Of a stretch of DNA of 64,000 nucleotides, positions 1 through 12,955 are shown piece after piece (the stretch's first letter is position 1; the number at the start of each line of letters is the position of its first letter). The translations under genes and the position numbers were made by a program. This DNA is from Pneumocystis sp. 'macacae' (Eukaryota; Ascomycota; Pneumocystomycetes; Pneumocystales; Pneumocystaceae). Under the pieces are notes generated by a model. It saw nothing but the letters and a program-made list of their open reading frames with translations, searched no databases and had not been told where the DNA came from. The stretch spans positions 62,001-126,000 of the forward strand of contig CM030733.1 in the NCBI GenBank assembly GCA_018127085.1, given 5' to 3'.

Positions 1-1298
1 AAGCATTTCTTGCCGAAAGATCATGTATTCTTTACATGGTTGGATTGGCTCATGATACTACTCAATCTGAACTAGAAAGTTGGTTCACACAACATGGGGG
101 TCACCCTATAGCATTTTGGACTTTGAAAACACCTGATCAATATAAACCAACAGGCATTGGATTTGCAATTTTTTCTTCACATGAAGAAGCTATAAAAAAT
201 CTTATGATGAATGGAAAAGTGTTAAATGATAAAATTATTGAAATTTCGCCTAGTAGTAGTCGTGTGTTAGAACGTGCTGCTGAAATACTTATACCTTTTC
301 CGGTATATTTTTTCTTATTTTTTTAGATAATTAACTATTAGAAACAGTCTAGCAAAAATAAACCAAGACCTGGTGATTGGAATTGTCCTTTTTGTGGATT
401 TAGTAATTTTCAAAGAAGAACTGTATGCTTTCGTTGTTCTTTTTCTACTTATTCTGCAAATATGAACAATGATCCTATGATGACATATTCATATCCTTCA
501 TATGGAGGAAATATGTCTTTAACATCATCAGTTTCGAATCAAGATACATTACTTCATTCATATCCTTTGGCAACTAGAACATCTGCACAAGGAGGAAATG
601 TTCCTTTTCGTGCAGGTGATTGGAAATGTAAAACGGAAGGATGTGGATATCATAATTTTGCAAAAAATGCAATTTGTTTGAAATGTGGCGCAAACAAAAG
701 TACTTCTATTGTTACTGCGGATTACAATAATTCATTGCCTACTACTACATCGCAAATACCACAACAACCTATTGCGAATCCACTGAATTTTCACTTTTCA
801 AATTCCAAACATTTTACATATCTGCCTCCTATACAGCAAATTCCATTGAATACAATACATGGAAACTTCTATGGACCATCTATTTCGGCATCTCTTCCTT
901 TAAAACAGTCGCATGTTTCTACAAATAATGAGTCTGTTATTCAAAATAATGAAAATATTATAAATAAAGAAAAAATAGCAACTAATACAAATAACGAAAA
1001 AAAGGCAAATGATTGGCATTGTACATCTTGTTTTTTTGTTAATTTTAAACACCGTAGTACCTGTTTATTATGTGGATCTTCTGTTCTGAACTTTTCTACT
1101 CCTACATCTAGTACAAATAATTCTACAAGTAACATTCAAGAGCGGGGTCAGAATATACGTGAATGTTTTAATGAAAATATGGCATCTGGGTTACTTCATA
1201 AAGATTTCAAGGCACTAATAATAGATGATGACAAAAATTTAGTAGAAATAAAAAAAGATGCTCCTTCTAAATTAGCTTTATTATCTTTAGATTCATAG
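1..1298 (+). CDS. RRM and RanBP2-type zinc-finger RNA-binding protein, 5' partial
   Basis: The reading frame is open from the window edge (codons from base 3), so the start lies outside. Two exons are visible, 3-302 and 348-1298, with a 45-nt intron (GTATAT donor, CAG acceptor) carrying a TTAACTA branch-like site. The first exon ends an RRM fold (FAIFSSHEEAIKNLM). The second has three RanBP2-type zinc fingers: GDWNCPFCGFSNF near the exon start, GDWKCKTEGCGYHNF at about 619-700 and NDWHCTSCFFVNF at about 1009-1070, each with a closing C-x2-C pair. These fingers usually bind single-stranded RNA. The RRM-plus-ZnF order matches budding-yeast Nrp1 and its fission-yeast relative. The rest is Ser/Thr/Asn-rich low complexity. 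About 416 codons are present. The family call is firm; orthology to Nrp1 is inferred. Confidence 0.88.
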
Positions 1299-1641
1299 CC
1301 GGGAAATTATTTTTGTGCTATTTTTAATGAAATTACGGAAAACAAATAGAATTTTAAGAGTCAGGGCAAATAAAAAACAAGCTATGTTGTAAAATATTAT
1401 GAAAAAAAAAACATTTTTAAATATTTTTTAGATTTATTTAAGATATGATATAATGTAGAAATACTAAGGTACTTTTGGGAAACATGGTTCTTATATACTT
1501 TAATATATGTTTGGTGCATTATGGAATGTATTTGTTGTTAAAAACATATAGATTACTTTTTGGATTTTATAGTTATAATCTAATAGTATGTTGTAAATAT
1601 ATTAAAAATATTAAATCTATAAAGATTATTAAAAATAATTA
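1299..1641. other. convergent intergenic spacer
   Basis: AT-rich spacer between the ends of the RRM/zinc-finger gene and the farnesyl diphosphate synthase gene. The short open frames inside have no conserved features. No RNA gene or repeat is seen. Confidence 0.6.
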
Positions 1642-3215
1642 CTATTTATATCTTTTGTATATTTTATTAAGAAATGCAGTAAAGATGTCTTTTTTTAATC
1701 CACGAGATTCATCAACTTTAGAAATTAATTCTCTAATATATGAAACAGATTCCTTTTCATATAATTCAAATTCTTCACGAAGACCCATTTCCTCATACAA
1801 TTTTTTAACAATTATTTCAGAATTCAAATTTTTTTTCCCATAATTTTCCTATAAATAATTAATTTAATAAAAACATTTTTTAAAAAAAATACTTCTAAAA
1901 TTCTTCGTTGTTCAGGAGTTGCTTTTTCTAATGCTTTGTTAATTAACCAAGTGCATTTATTTTCGACTATATCAGTTCCAATTTTACCCGTAATATCGGG
2001 ATCACCAAAGCAATCAAGAAAGTCATCCTTTTAAAATATTAAAATAAAAAATACAAAATAAAATGATACTTGAATTTGAAAATATTTTCCTAGAGGAATT
2101 AAAATGTCTTTCGCTTGCTTTAAATCTTTTTCATCAGTTATGGCTGCCATATTCATAGCAAGAACAACAGGCAGGTAAAAAGAATAAAAGGTTGTTTTAT
2201 ACTCTATAATAAACGAGTGTTTTTCTAAGGAAAATCTTGATAAATCAATATCGTTTTCCGGAGCTATCAAAAGATCCAAAAGCTGACCAAATTCAGTTTT
2301 AAATGTTGCCTAAAAATATTACTTTTAAAAACATTATATTTATTTTCAAACTTCATGAAAATTTTCAATTAATAAAATATAATATGATTCATCTCGAAAG
2401 TATTTTTTAAGTAAGAAAAAAATAGATGATTTTAACATAAATGAGTCATTAATTGCAATCATTCCAACATTCGGCTACTTCAATTCAGTATCTCATATCA
2501 AATAATGTTCTTTGCAAAAATTACCATCAAATACCAACATGGCTGTCCACGTCGTGTTTTTGATTGATCCATCATATCATCTACTACTAGAAAAAATGCC
2601 TGAAGCTGTATGTCCATCAATAAATTAGATTTCCTGATTTAAATAATAAGACTCACCAATTCAACTGACCATCCGAGTACAGCAGCCCTTTTATATTCAT
2701 ATTCTGTTAGAGGCCGTCCAAGAAAGATTTCATATGAATCTACAACTGAAAGACCTCGACTTAACTTCCCCCCAAGACAATTATATTGAATATTCTGTAT
2801 ATCGTATCAGACATGTAAAACAGTAATGCACAGAAACATGTCAAAACTTCTGAAAATACACCAAAATACTCCAAAATCCTTATTCACTTTCCTCCTGTTG
2901 TCTCCCCTTTGATTTAAAATCCATTAAAATATCAACTGAATACAGATAAATATACATTAAAATTTATATAAAAAACAAAAAAATAATTTTCACTCCCTAA
3001 AGAACTTAAATGTCTTTTAACATATTATTCTCAAAAATGCGAGATAATATCTTGTAAAAAGGAGTATTTTTTTGATTTCTATGCATTTTTGCCGCTCCAA
3101 AACGCACCTTTTTAAACCAATCGATTCCAACAGCTGGAATTCTAATACTTTGAAAATAATCTTCAAGATCCTTTACAATCTCTGGAAAAATCCCAATAAA
3201 TCGCTCTTTTGCCAT
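1642..3215 (-). CDS. fps1: farnesyl diphosphate synthase
   Basis: Condenses IPP with DMAPP and GPP to give farnesyl diphosphate for prenylation, dolichol, ubiquinone and sterol precursors. Seven exons: 3108-3215, 2657-2794, 2525-2605, 2352-2474, 2070-2309, 1893-2027 and 1642-1848, all joined in phase 0 to give 343 residues, a usual family length. Visible motifs: [12 protein letters not shown], the first Asp-rich motif DDMMD preceded by AFFLVV (two Phe at -5/-4, the C15 chain-length signature), [25 protein letters not shown], and the second Asp-rich motif DDFLD followed by [15 protein letters not shown]. The first intron (2795-3107, 313 nt) is far longer than the other five (about 42-51 nt). 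Pneumocystis is known to lack ergosterol, so retention fits a non-sterol need. Start is the only in-frame ATG before the conserved N-terminal helix. Confidence 0.96.
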
Positions 3216-3652
3216 TATTTTCTTTTTATTTTTATCCTGTATAAACTATGTACAATTTTTATAAAGTTTTAGAAATGTTTTACGGTAATTTCGTGGATAA
3301 TTTTAGAAGATTGTGTTAAGAGAAAGACGATTTGGTATATTTTTGGATAAAAAGAGACATATAGAAACCCTGGAGACACGTGAAAGTGTATAGAAGCATA
3401 CATAATAGGCATATAAACGCATACAAACACATAGAACAGATATATAGAAATAGACATATTCTGTATATACAGTACATATAGTAGAAAACGCACATATAAT
3501 ACACAATATCTTTTATATTGCGTATACTGTACATAGGCAGCACATACACTGTATATACAATTAGGCTTTGGATACATTTACTGGTTGCATCAATACTCTT
3601 ATTTTGTACATATATAATTTGGCAATTGTAGATATATTTGGCGTTTCTTTTA
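3216..3652. promoter_or_regulatory. divergent promoter region fps1 / cut23
   Basis: About 440 bp between two divergent start codons. It holds alternating acat/gcat/atata motifs, a perfect 12-nt palindrome CTGTATATACAG at 3461-3472, a related CACTGTATATACA near 3546 and a CACGTG at 3377-3382. No conserved coding sequence is seen. The promoter role is inferred from position. Confidence 0.5.
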
Positions 3653-5733
3653 ATGGATGATAATGGGTTTAAACGAAGAGTTCATCTACAACTAAAAGGA
3701 GCAATACGTCAGTGTTCAGAGAGAGGACTTTATTTGAGTGCAAGATGGTTATTTTTTCTATAAAAAAACATTTCCCCCTTTTCTGATAATGCAGGGCAGC
3801 AGAACTCTTGAATGGAATGGAACCAATTGGACCGATAGATAATCATGATTCTTTGTCTATGAAAATGAGTGATCATATTGGAAATGGATGGGATTTTTCA
3901 CAGGAAGGACAAGATATAAAAGAACAAGCTAAAAAGATGCTTGAGGAACAGGAGAATAATAGATATGCATTGGCAAAGTGCTATTTTGATTGCAAGGAAT
4001 ATGATCGTTGTGCGTATTTTTTGAAAACAAGTAAAAGCACAAAATCTATATTTCTTCGTTTATATGCGAAATTCCTAGCTGGAGAAAAAAGAGGTGATGA
4101 GGATAGCGAGTCGATTCTTGGTATATTCTTGTGTTTTAGTCTTTTTTTTTTTAATATTTAATGAGGTCCTTTGGATAGTAGTAGTGTTAAAAATCGTGAG
4201 ATTGCGTCTATATGTCAGGAACTTGAAAAAATTGTTGAAGTTGAAAAAGATGCATTTTTATTATATCTGTAATATTTGTTTTAGTGTTTTATTTAATAAT
4301 TCTTTTAGTTTAGGATTTCTTCAAAGGAAACAAAAACAAGAATCTTTATCGATTAAAACGCTGATACAATCAATTAATATATATCCTTATAACTGGGGTA
4401 GTTGGCAAGAGTTATCTATGTGTTTGACTGGTATAAATATGGTGTTTTGGAAAAATTGTTAACGTTATCATTAATATAATTAGCTAAATTCAATTACGTC
4501 TGCTTTACCGGATTGCTTTATGAAAAAGCTATTCTTGATTTATGCTATTCTCGAACTTCATCAGTCTGGTGAACCTCTTTATCGTCAAATCGTTGAGCTT
4601 GAAACATTGTTTCCTAATAGCTTGTTTTTAAAAACACAAAGAGCTTTAATACCATATAATGGAAGAGGTATGCCCTATTGAAATTATGCCATTATTTTTA
4701 AAATGCAAGATTTTGAAGAAGCAGAAAAACAATTTGAGGAAATCGCAAAACTTGATCCACATCGACTTGACGACATGGATATATATTCAAATATTTTATT
4801 CGTGATGTCTAAACGGTCTAAACTTGGATTTTTGGCTCAAATAGCGTCTACTACTGACAAATTTCGCCCTGAAACATGTTGTATTATAGGTATTTGTCAC
4901 TTTAAAAAAAGAAAAATAATAAAAAATTAGGGAATTATTATAGTTTACTTTCAGAACATGAGAAAGCGGTTATTTATTTCAGACGTGCTCTAAAATTAAA
5001 TAGAAATTGGTTATCTGCTTGGACTTTAATGGGTCATGAATATGTTGAAATGAAAAATACACATGCAGCAATAGAAGCATATCGTCGTGCAGTAGGTTTG
5101 TTATTTGTCTGTTGTTTTTAAGTTATTTATAATATATAAAGATGTTAATCGTAAGGATTATAGGGCTTGGTATGGTCTTGGGCAAACTTATGAAGTTTTA
5201 GAAATGCATTATTATGCTCTTTATTATTATCAGCGAGCGGCAGCTTTAAAGTGGGTTTATTTTGAGTATATTTATAGATGTTTTAATAGTTTTAGGCCAT
5301 ATGATCAACGAATGTGGCAAGCTCTTGGAAATTGTTATGAAAAACTTGATAGGCCTGGTGAAGCAATAAAATCATATAAACGAGCGTTGTTAGGCTCTGC
5401 AGCTGATCCTGTAATTTTATTAAAGCTTGGAGGGATATTTGAAAGAATTGGGGATACAGATACTGCAGCAATGTACTATAAGCAATGCATTACAGCGGAA
5501 GAAGATGATGTAATCACTTTAGAAAGTAGTAAAGCACATATGTGGCTAGCAAAATGGGAAATGAGTCGAGGAAATTTACGTAAAGCTGAAAAATATGCTA
5601 CTGAAATTATGAATGGATCATTTGTAAGACTTTTAAAATTGCAGAAATATAGTAATTCAAAATATAGGATTTGGAAGAAGCTAAAGCTCTTGTAAGAGAT
5701 TTACGAAGTAGAATGGATCAAGATGGAGTTTAA
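3653..5733 (+). CDS. cut23: anaphase-promoting complex TPR subunit Apc8/Cdc23
   Basis: Scaffold TPR subunit of the APC/C ubiquitin ligase. It starts [16 protein letters not shown], followed by the Cdc23 signature [18 protein letters not shown], which spans the first intron (3748-3794; exon 1 is 3653-3747). About nine further exons are separated by roughly 40-50-nt introns. Conserved blocks in order: [132 protein letters not shown]. These are tandem TPRs matching the family end to end. The last exon is short and ends at TAA 5731-5733. It converges on the gene for another APC/C TPR subunit, Cut9. Exon edges in the 4160-4510 stretch are the least certain. Confidence 0.95.
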
Positions 5734-6284
5734 TATACTAAGTCGGAGTAAGAGTAATTAATATATGTGTAACCAAAAATACTTTTATTAAATGGTTATA
5801 TTGTTAAATTTAAAGATGAAATGGTGCTTTTACTATGAAATAATATATGTTTTGATTCAGTTTATGGTTTTATTGAAAATGTTAGATCTAATCATTCCTT
5901 TTCATTTATTATACACAGATAATGCTAGTCTTAATAATATAGATAAGCATATCTGGAACTATCTTTTCTCAGTATTTATTAAGGCGAAGCTAACTGTAAG
6001 TCGTTTAATTATATAATTTTAAAAATGGATTATTTATCATGTCTGTCTTCCCAAGTTAAATATAAATCTAGGATTGTGATTAAAAACATAGATTATAGAA
6101 GAAACATGTATATCTTACCAAATATATTTAATGAAAACATACTTTGTGCTTAATAACAGTTTTATTTTCAGCTTAAAATAAATATTATTTGTAAATTTAC
6201 AGTATTTAGAGTTTATAAATATTATAAATATTATAGATACTACTTAACATTTAAAATTAATTATTGGTAGATGCTAATTTATTG
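5734..6284. other. convergent intergenic spacer between cut23 and cut9
   Basis: About 550 bp of AT-rich sequence between the two APC/C gene ends. Only short unconserved open frames are seen; it presumably holds the 3' UTRs of both genes. Confidence 0.5.
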
Positions 6285-8636
6285 TTAGTATTCATAAAGT
6301 ATTGTTATATTTATACCAATAATATTGTCATCTTCTGAAGATGCATCTTGTACAACTACAGCAACTTCGAAAGGAATATGGGAATTTTCTTCTAGGGCGC
6401 GTCGTAACAAATCAGTTGCAATTGGATCAGATGGCGCAAGACTGAGAGCCTTAAGAAATTTTAGAAGAGCACTATAAAATAAAAAAGAATACTTCATGTA
6501 AACATTGAATAGCGTCTCCTGCTCTATGAGTACTTAAATAAACCATTGCAATAGCTGCATAAACACATGGGTCTCTAGGTGATAATCTTTTTACTTCTGA
6601 AAAATATCGTAAAGCATCATCATACATTCTACCCTTAATTAAATTATACTTAGATAAATATGAAAAAAAAAACCTAAGTTTTCTATAAGCATGGCCAAGA
6701 TTTGCCTATTAATATTAATTCTCATTCGAATAATATTAATAATCACAAACCCATGTAGCAATCCATGCTCTTTCCTCACTATTTATTTCTTTAGCCAGGG
6801 CAAGAGCATTTCTAAAGAGATTTATTGCTTCCGGAAGCTGCAATTTATGAAAAGCAACTACACCTAGTTCGTTCAAAAGCAAAGGATCCGTTTTACATAA
6901 GCCGTAGGCGGTATTAAAATATTCATTGGCTAAAACCAAATTATTTAAATGAAGATGCTGCATACCCAAAAAAAGACAAGGTAAATGTGTACTATAATGA
7001 ATAATTAAAAAAATTATTGAAAATAAGCAGAAGATTCTTATACCCTTGGAACAATCTAGCCGCTGTTGTATAGGCAGATATTGCTTGATCATGCTCACCC
7101 TCAACTGCAAATGAATGGGCAAACCCTATCCAAGCAGGACCAAAATGTGGATTCATAATTGATGCTTTACTAAAATATCGACGGGCTTCTGCAACTTTCC
7201 CTATACAAAGATAATATATACCTACAGAAAGCCATGATACAGGTTCTTCGGGATGCCTTTCTGTCATATCATGAGAAATAAGGAAAAGCTTATTCTTTTC
7301 ATTTAACTCATGAAGACATGCTAAATGAATAGGAAGCGTATTGAATTTGTATTGATCAATAGAGAGTATCCTTTTAGGACGTTAGATTATGAAGAAAAAA
7401 TTCCAAAAGTACTTTTCAGTAATTTCAAGACATTGTTTAAACCGGTTTTGTACAAATAGTAATTCTGCTTTGCTCAAAAGTAAATCTGTATTATCATACA
7501 AATTATATGTATTTTTTAATTTTGTTTCTGCTTCAATGAATCGCGAGGCATTTTTATACTAGAAAAGTTAATCAATATGAATTTTTAATTCAGCAAATAA
7601 ACTTTATTTAACTTCGTAATGTATAAACTCTTGACAAAATCTACATCTTCTTCAATAAGACCATTAAAATTTAACGATTGAATAAAAGTCCATTCTAAAA
7701 AATTTAATTTTTAAAAAAATACAATTAATCATTCATGCCCTCTTCTGCTGTCATCAAATTATTACTTATTAATTGCTCAAAGGCTTCATAACATTTTGCA
7801 TCAATTACAAGAGCTTCTTTATAACATTCTTTTGCTTTATCAAATTTATTCAAATTTGTATACAAAACGCCTCGAAGATAACAGATAGATGCTTCAAACT
7901 AATTCATAGATAAGTAACCCTACTTCATACATTTTTATATACTTTAACTCCACCGTCTGGATTCTTTGCCGCTGTTTCTGATAATACTACCCAAAAATAA
8001 ACATTTATGTTCAAAAAATACATCATTTAAACCCTCTTGACGATACGGATTTTGCTCTTCAAGTAAATCAAGTGCTTCTTGCCATTTAGAAAGCTTAAAC
8101 TAGTACATATAAATAAAAATATAGCAAATATATATCTATTTGACCAAACAAAGTGCTGCCAAATACCGACATGCAACACTAATCTCCAGTAAATAACGGT
8201 TCATCAGCAAACCCCGTGCTCTTGCATAGTGCCCCGTATGATAGTACACTTGTGCCAGCCAAAATGCATCATTTGGGTCCTCTACTTTCGTCAATCTATG
8301 TGAAATACCCATATAGTATGCATATATACCTGTTAATGCTAAGATTTTATCTCCAATATACGCAGCCGTCTCATACTGATGCTGGATAAGTGCATCATGC
8401 CTCCATAAACGCATTCTTTCAATCTTCGAATGCATATAGAGTGTTCCTCCACATGCTATTGATCCTCCTGTTGCTGGGCTTCCGTCATACATATGAATAC
8501 TTGTCAGTGGACTAATTGTTAATGTTGATTGATGAGGATCTTGAAAACGCCCAAATGCTGGGCATTCGTTTTGAACTGGCATGCAATGGCCGACAGGTGT
8601 TGTAGAGCTGCTTGTACGGGTTGTTTTATGGCGCAT
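6285..8636 (-). CDS. cut9: anaphase-promoting complex TPR subunit Apc6/Cdc16
   Basis: TPR scaffold subunit of the APC/C. The first exon carries the family start of the TPR array, MRLWRHDALIQHQYETAAY and DPNDAFWLAQVYYHTGHYA. Later exons give CYLRGVLYTNLNKFDKA, PEEPVSWLSVGIYYLCIGK, MNPHFGPAWIGFAHSFAVE, PLLLNELGVVAFHKL and, in the last exon (6285-6449), ALSLAPSDPIATDLLRRAL. The last intron (43 nt) ends CTTAAG and joins CLHE to ALSLAPSD, as the family requires. I chose ATG 8634-8636; a downstream Met (MPVQNECPAFG) is possible. An intron at 8285-8329 is 45 nt and stop-free, so retention would keep frame. About 12 exons; only some edges were worked out. Confidence 0.95.
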
Positions 8637-8831
8637 TAAAGATACAGTAAATGTGTTTTTCGGTAAAAGAATATAAAAAAGGTGATAGATAAAAGGCATA
8701 CAAAAGAAAAAAGAAATATACACAGAAGAAAACTTTTCATATGAAGATAGAACGAGTGAGATAAGAAAGAAAAGATTCTGAAGAGCAATGTATTATTATT
8801 TTATGATAAGTCGGAAAGTGTTATAAAAAGA

Positions 8832-11800
8832 TTAGAGATAGAGAGAAGTACTAAACACGATATCGCCTATTAATGAATGAGATGTATTAAAAATGAATGA
8901 AAGAATGTATACGTTTGATGAGAGTGATGGCATTGTTCATTTTTGTTTCAAGTTCGAGGTTGCCAATGACTTTAGCAGCAGATGACATCTGTTAAATAAT
9001 GAATATATAAAAAGAATACAAAAAGGAAAACCTGTCGTAAAAGTTCTTCTAATCTCCGGAAGGCACGTATAATAGACCCTTCATAGACGTCTGTCATTTT
9101 ACTGAAGTGGATTAGAGAATAAATGAAAAAAAATGTGTATTACCAGATTTGGAAAAATGATTTTCCTTGGGCCCAAGTATAAACGACATCCATTAGTGTG
9201 GGCTTGAATTGGTTAACATATTCTTCTTCGACTATATTTAATTTGCTTTCACGTGAAACTTTTGCGATACGTCGTACTATTTCTTGCATCATTCGTAGTG
9301 GGGATGCCAATTCTTCTTTAAGTTTTAAAGCTTCTTCACTTTTTTCTTGGAAAACAAAACAACTTAACAATGCTGCGCATTGCTCAGATGTGAGATTATT
9401 AAAAACCCCGTTAAAGATCATTTCTGTTAAGATTAATTCATCTCCCGTACTAATTTCACATGCAACTCTAAAAATATAACTAATGTATATATAGAAAAAG
9501 AACGAATTTACCTTCCTTTCATTTCAATAATATCTTCGGATGTTGTAAAACCCAATCTTCTAAGAACTCTCTTTCTACATTTAAGTTCATTCATTTGTAT
9601 AATAGACTGTGTTTCAGATATTCTCTTTTTTGTAGCTTTAATTTGAGACTTAATTGTCATTTTTCTAGTGTATTTTTCATATAATTCGGGAAGTTGTTGT
9701 GAATTAAAAAAAGGATTTGTTAATATTTTGTGTTCTAAAATCTCTATTTTCTAAAAGAATTACATAAAAATTTGATTTTGAAATTAAAAACTTACACGTA
9801 AAAGGTTTTTCAAAGATTCGTCTTTAATATTCATGTTTTCAATTGGATCAAGCAAAGCAATCCCATCAGGAAATCTACGCTTTACTTCTTCTATAGACTT
9901 ATATACTGTAAGGCGTTGATCTAATGGATTAAGGTCTTTTGGAAGAAATATACGTATATGACCAATTCCGTCAATAGAAGATAGTAGTACAGGTATAACT
10001 TCCATTTTTCCTATTAATATAAATACTATTTATTTACTATTAAGATGAATAATACCAGTGTCTCCTTTTGGAGGACGAATTTCTTGTGTAAAATTTTGAT
10101 TAGTTTTTATAACTTGTGAATCTGCTGAAACCCATAAAAGAACATCAATAATATATGATTCATGAGGTGGATATTCTTGAGAAGATCCCTTGATAAAATT
10201 AAATATAAATTTAAAAAAAATAATGTATATACTTTAGGAGAAACACGTTTGGAATAATTTACAACAGCTCCCCAACCAAAATCAGAAAATTTATCTTTTA
10301 CTCGTACAAGTCTTCCAGGTTGCATAAATCGAAGACAATGATCTGGATGATTTATAATATTACGCATTTCATTAGAATATGTTTCTAATTGCTGTCTTAG
10401 TTCATAATAATTTGCTATATTAGATTCATCATCAATTACAATACTATCCCTTTCTTTTTCTAATTTCAAAAGTTCTAATAATATATGTTAGTTTTATAAC
10501 AAATGTAATAATTGTAATTACCACTTTCGATTTTTGGAATTTCTGCATTATTTTGGAATTGATAAAAAGAACGCTCAAGCATAAACTCCGGTGAAATGCC
10601 TTCTACCCGCATAAGATTTAAAATCATATTATAGCCTAAATGAAATGCAGACTCTAAACGATCCGCTTCTCCTTTGAGCATATTTTTTGCAATAGGCGGT
10701 TCCATTTTTTCATCAATCATAAGAATTACAATACCACGGTCATCAAGTCCTCTTCTTCCAGCTCTTCCTGACATCTTAATCTTGATTAGAAATTTGAAAA
10801 ATGTATTTAAAAGAAATACTTGAATATATTCTCCTGATGAAATCCATCTAAAATCTTTTCCATCAAACTTCCTAACATTAGTAAAAACAACTGTTTTAGC
10901 AGGCATGTTTAGGCCAATAGAAAATGTTTCTGTTGCAAAAAGAACTTTAATAAGACCTTCTTGAAAGAGTATTTCAATGACTTCCTTTAAAATAGGTAAT
11001 AGACCAGAATGATGAATACCAATACCACGGCGTAACAATGGAAGTATATATTGAATTTGTGGCAATTGTCGATCTATTTCTGAAAGTGAATTAATAGCGT
11101 TATTAAACACAGATGAAACTAAATCCCGTTCAGAATCTATAGTATTAAGTGACATACAATAAATTTAAAAATAATACCATCATTCATGTCAAGTTTACTC
11201 ATTTGTAAAGCTAAATTCTCACAATCGCGCTTACTAAAACTAAAAACAATGACAGGATTATAATTTTTAATCATTATCATCTTTATAATTTTATATATAT
11301 CAGACGGTCCTAATAAAATATGAGATCAGTGCTACTTATAAATAAATATAAAATATTTTAACCTTTTTGAGTACTTTTTCCAGATTTCTTCTTTTTTCCA
11401 GATTTCTTAGAAAAAACATCAGGATCTTCAAATTTTTCAATAAGAACACTTATAGCCTTTTGAAAATTATCTTCACGAAAAACACCTTTTTCATCAACAA
11501 CTAAATGAATTCCGTCGCCATCTGCTGGAAATATATAATGTTGCAAAGGCGTTGGACGGAAGTCAGTATATACAACATGACATGGTTGAACATGTGTTTT
11601 ACAAATCCATTCTGCAAATTGCATAGCGTTAGGTATAGTAGCAGAAAGAAAAACATAATGCACTTTATCAGGAAGAAGAATAATTGTTTCCTCCCAAACG
11701 ACACCTCGCTCTAGATACATCAAATTTTATAAAAATAATATTTACAATGCACCTTTATCACGCATATAGTGAATTTCATCAAAAATAACCCAAGCCATTT

Positions 11801-12608
11801 CACGCATTACTTCAGAGCCTCTATATAACATTGATCGAAGAATCTAAATCAACGATTATTAATAATTAAATGAATAAACTATTCAAACTTCTGTAGTCAT
11901 TACTAAACAACTGGAATTAGGACTAATTGTCACATCTCCCGTCATAAGTCCAACATCTCCGAATTCAGATAATAATTCTCGATATTTTTGATTACTAAGC
12001 GCCTAAATAATGTAGTTAAAATAAACTGATTTATTTATAATAATATCATTTGATACCTTAATTGGACTTGTATAAATGACACGTTGTTTGTCACGTAAAC
12101 TTTGTGCAATTGCATATTCTGCTATTACTGTTTTTCCAGCACTTGTATGTGCACTAACAAGTACGCTTTCATTCTTCTCAATAGATGCAATGGCAACTTT
12201 CTGAAATGGATCTAATTCAAATTCATATTTTCGTGCTGGTTCTGCTGGTGGTACATGTTGAGATATTGGAATATAGTTATAATTTACTGGCAAAGCAACT
12301 TGATGTCTGACCTGATGACTTAGTGTCACTGACCCAGCTTTTATGCCATTTTCAACATTTTCTCCACCATCCACAAGTCCATGAGATTCGGGAACTTCAA
12401 ATGTTCCCTGTGTTTCAAAACTATCTGTTACAATCAAATGATTTTCTTCTTTCTCTTCCAGTTTTATCTTTTTACTTCTAGATACCTCATTTGTATTTTC
12501 AGATTCTGTATTATTTATGATAGGTCTATCTTTTAGTGGATTTGAGTCTTTCTGCCATTTTGTAGAATGCTGTTCATTAAATACAGTAAACACCTCGTCT
12601 GAGAACAT
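8832..12608 (-). CDS. mtr4: exosome-cofactor RNA helicase Mtr4
   Basis: Ski2-like DExH RNA helicase that feeds substrates to the nuclear exosome. In order: ATG at 12606-12608 ([13 protein letters not shown]), an acidic N-terminus, [20 protein letters not shown] with Walker [10 protein letters not shown], the DEIHYMRDK box across an intron near 11760, [15 protein letters not shown], the family-specific [68 protein letters not shown], then the arch/KOW segment [20 protein letters not shown], and the C-terminal block [15 protein letters not shown] and [16 protein letters not shown] last intron joins TLIKR to [10 protein letters not shown], a typical family end, with stop at 8832-8834. It lies 195 bp downstream of the cut9 start on the same strand. 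Confidence 0.96.
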
Positions 12609-12955
12609 AGTACACAATTAGTTCCTTTCTTCAAGATTATGTTTTTAGTTTTATAATGATATTGTTTTTTCTTTTGAAAATGTTGATTTTTTTATATCTA
12701 TTTTTGATGAATATTTTAAAATTGTTAAAAATAGCTAAAACAATATATTTTTCCTAAATATAAATATTTTTCAGGAAATACTTAAGAAAAATTTAAATTT
12801 ATTCATGTTTTTCTTTCTTAAACTTCTTTTAAATCAATTTTTTATTTAAAGTTAATCTTAAACGTTGTATTATCAAAGATCGTTTTTACAAACGTTATAC
12901 GTATATATTTATATTTTTAGGAAAAAAATAATTTAAAACCTAAGAAATAAGAAAA
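12609..12955. promoter_or_regulatory. divergent promoter region mtr4 / cox8
   Basis: About 350 bp of very AT-rich DNA between two divergent start codons. No clear motif or coding signal is seen; the function is inferred from position. Confidence 0.4.

Noticed and set aside
3269..3577. Overlapping minus-strand frames in the fps1/cut23 promoter (about 70-100 codons)
   Set aside because: Composition is repetitive Tyr/Cys/Ile from acat/atata repeats, with three overlapping frames open at once; this is typical of promoter low complexity.
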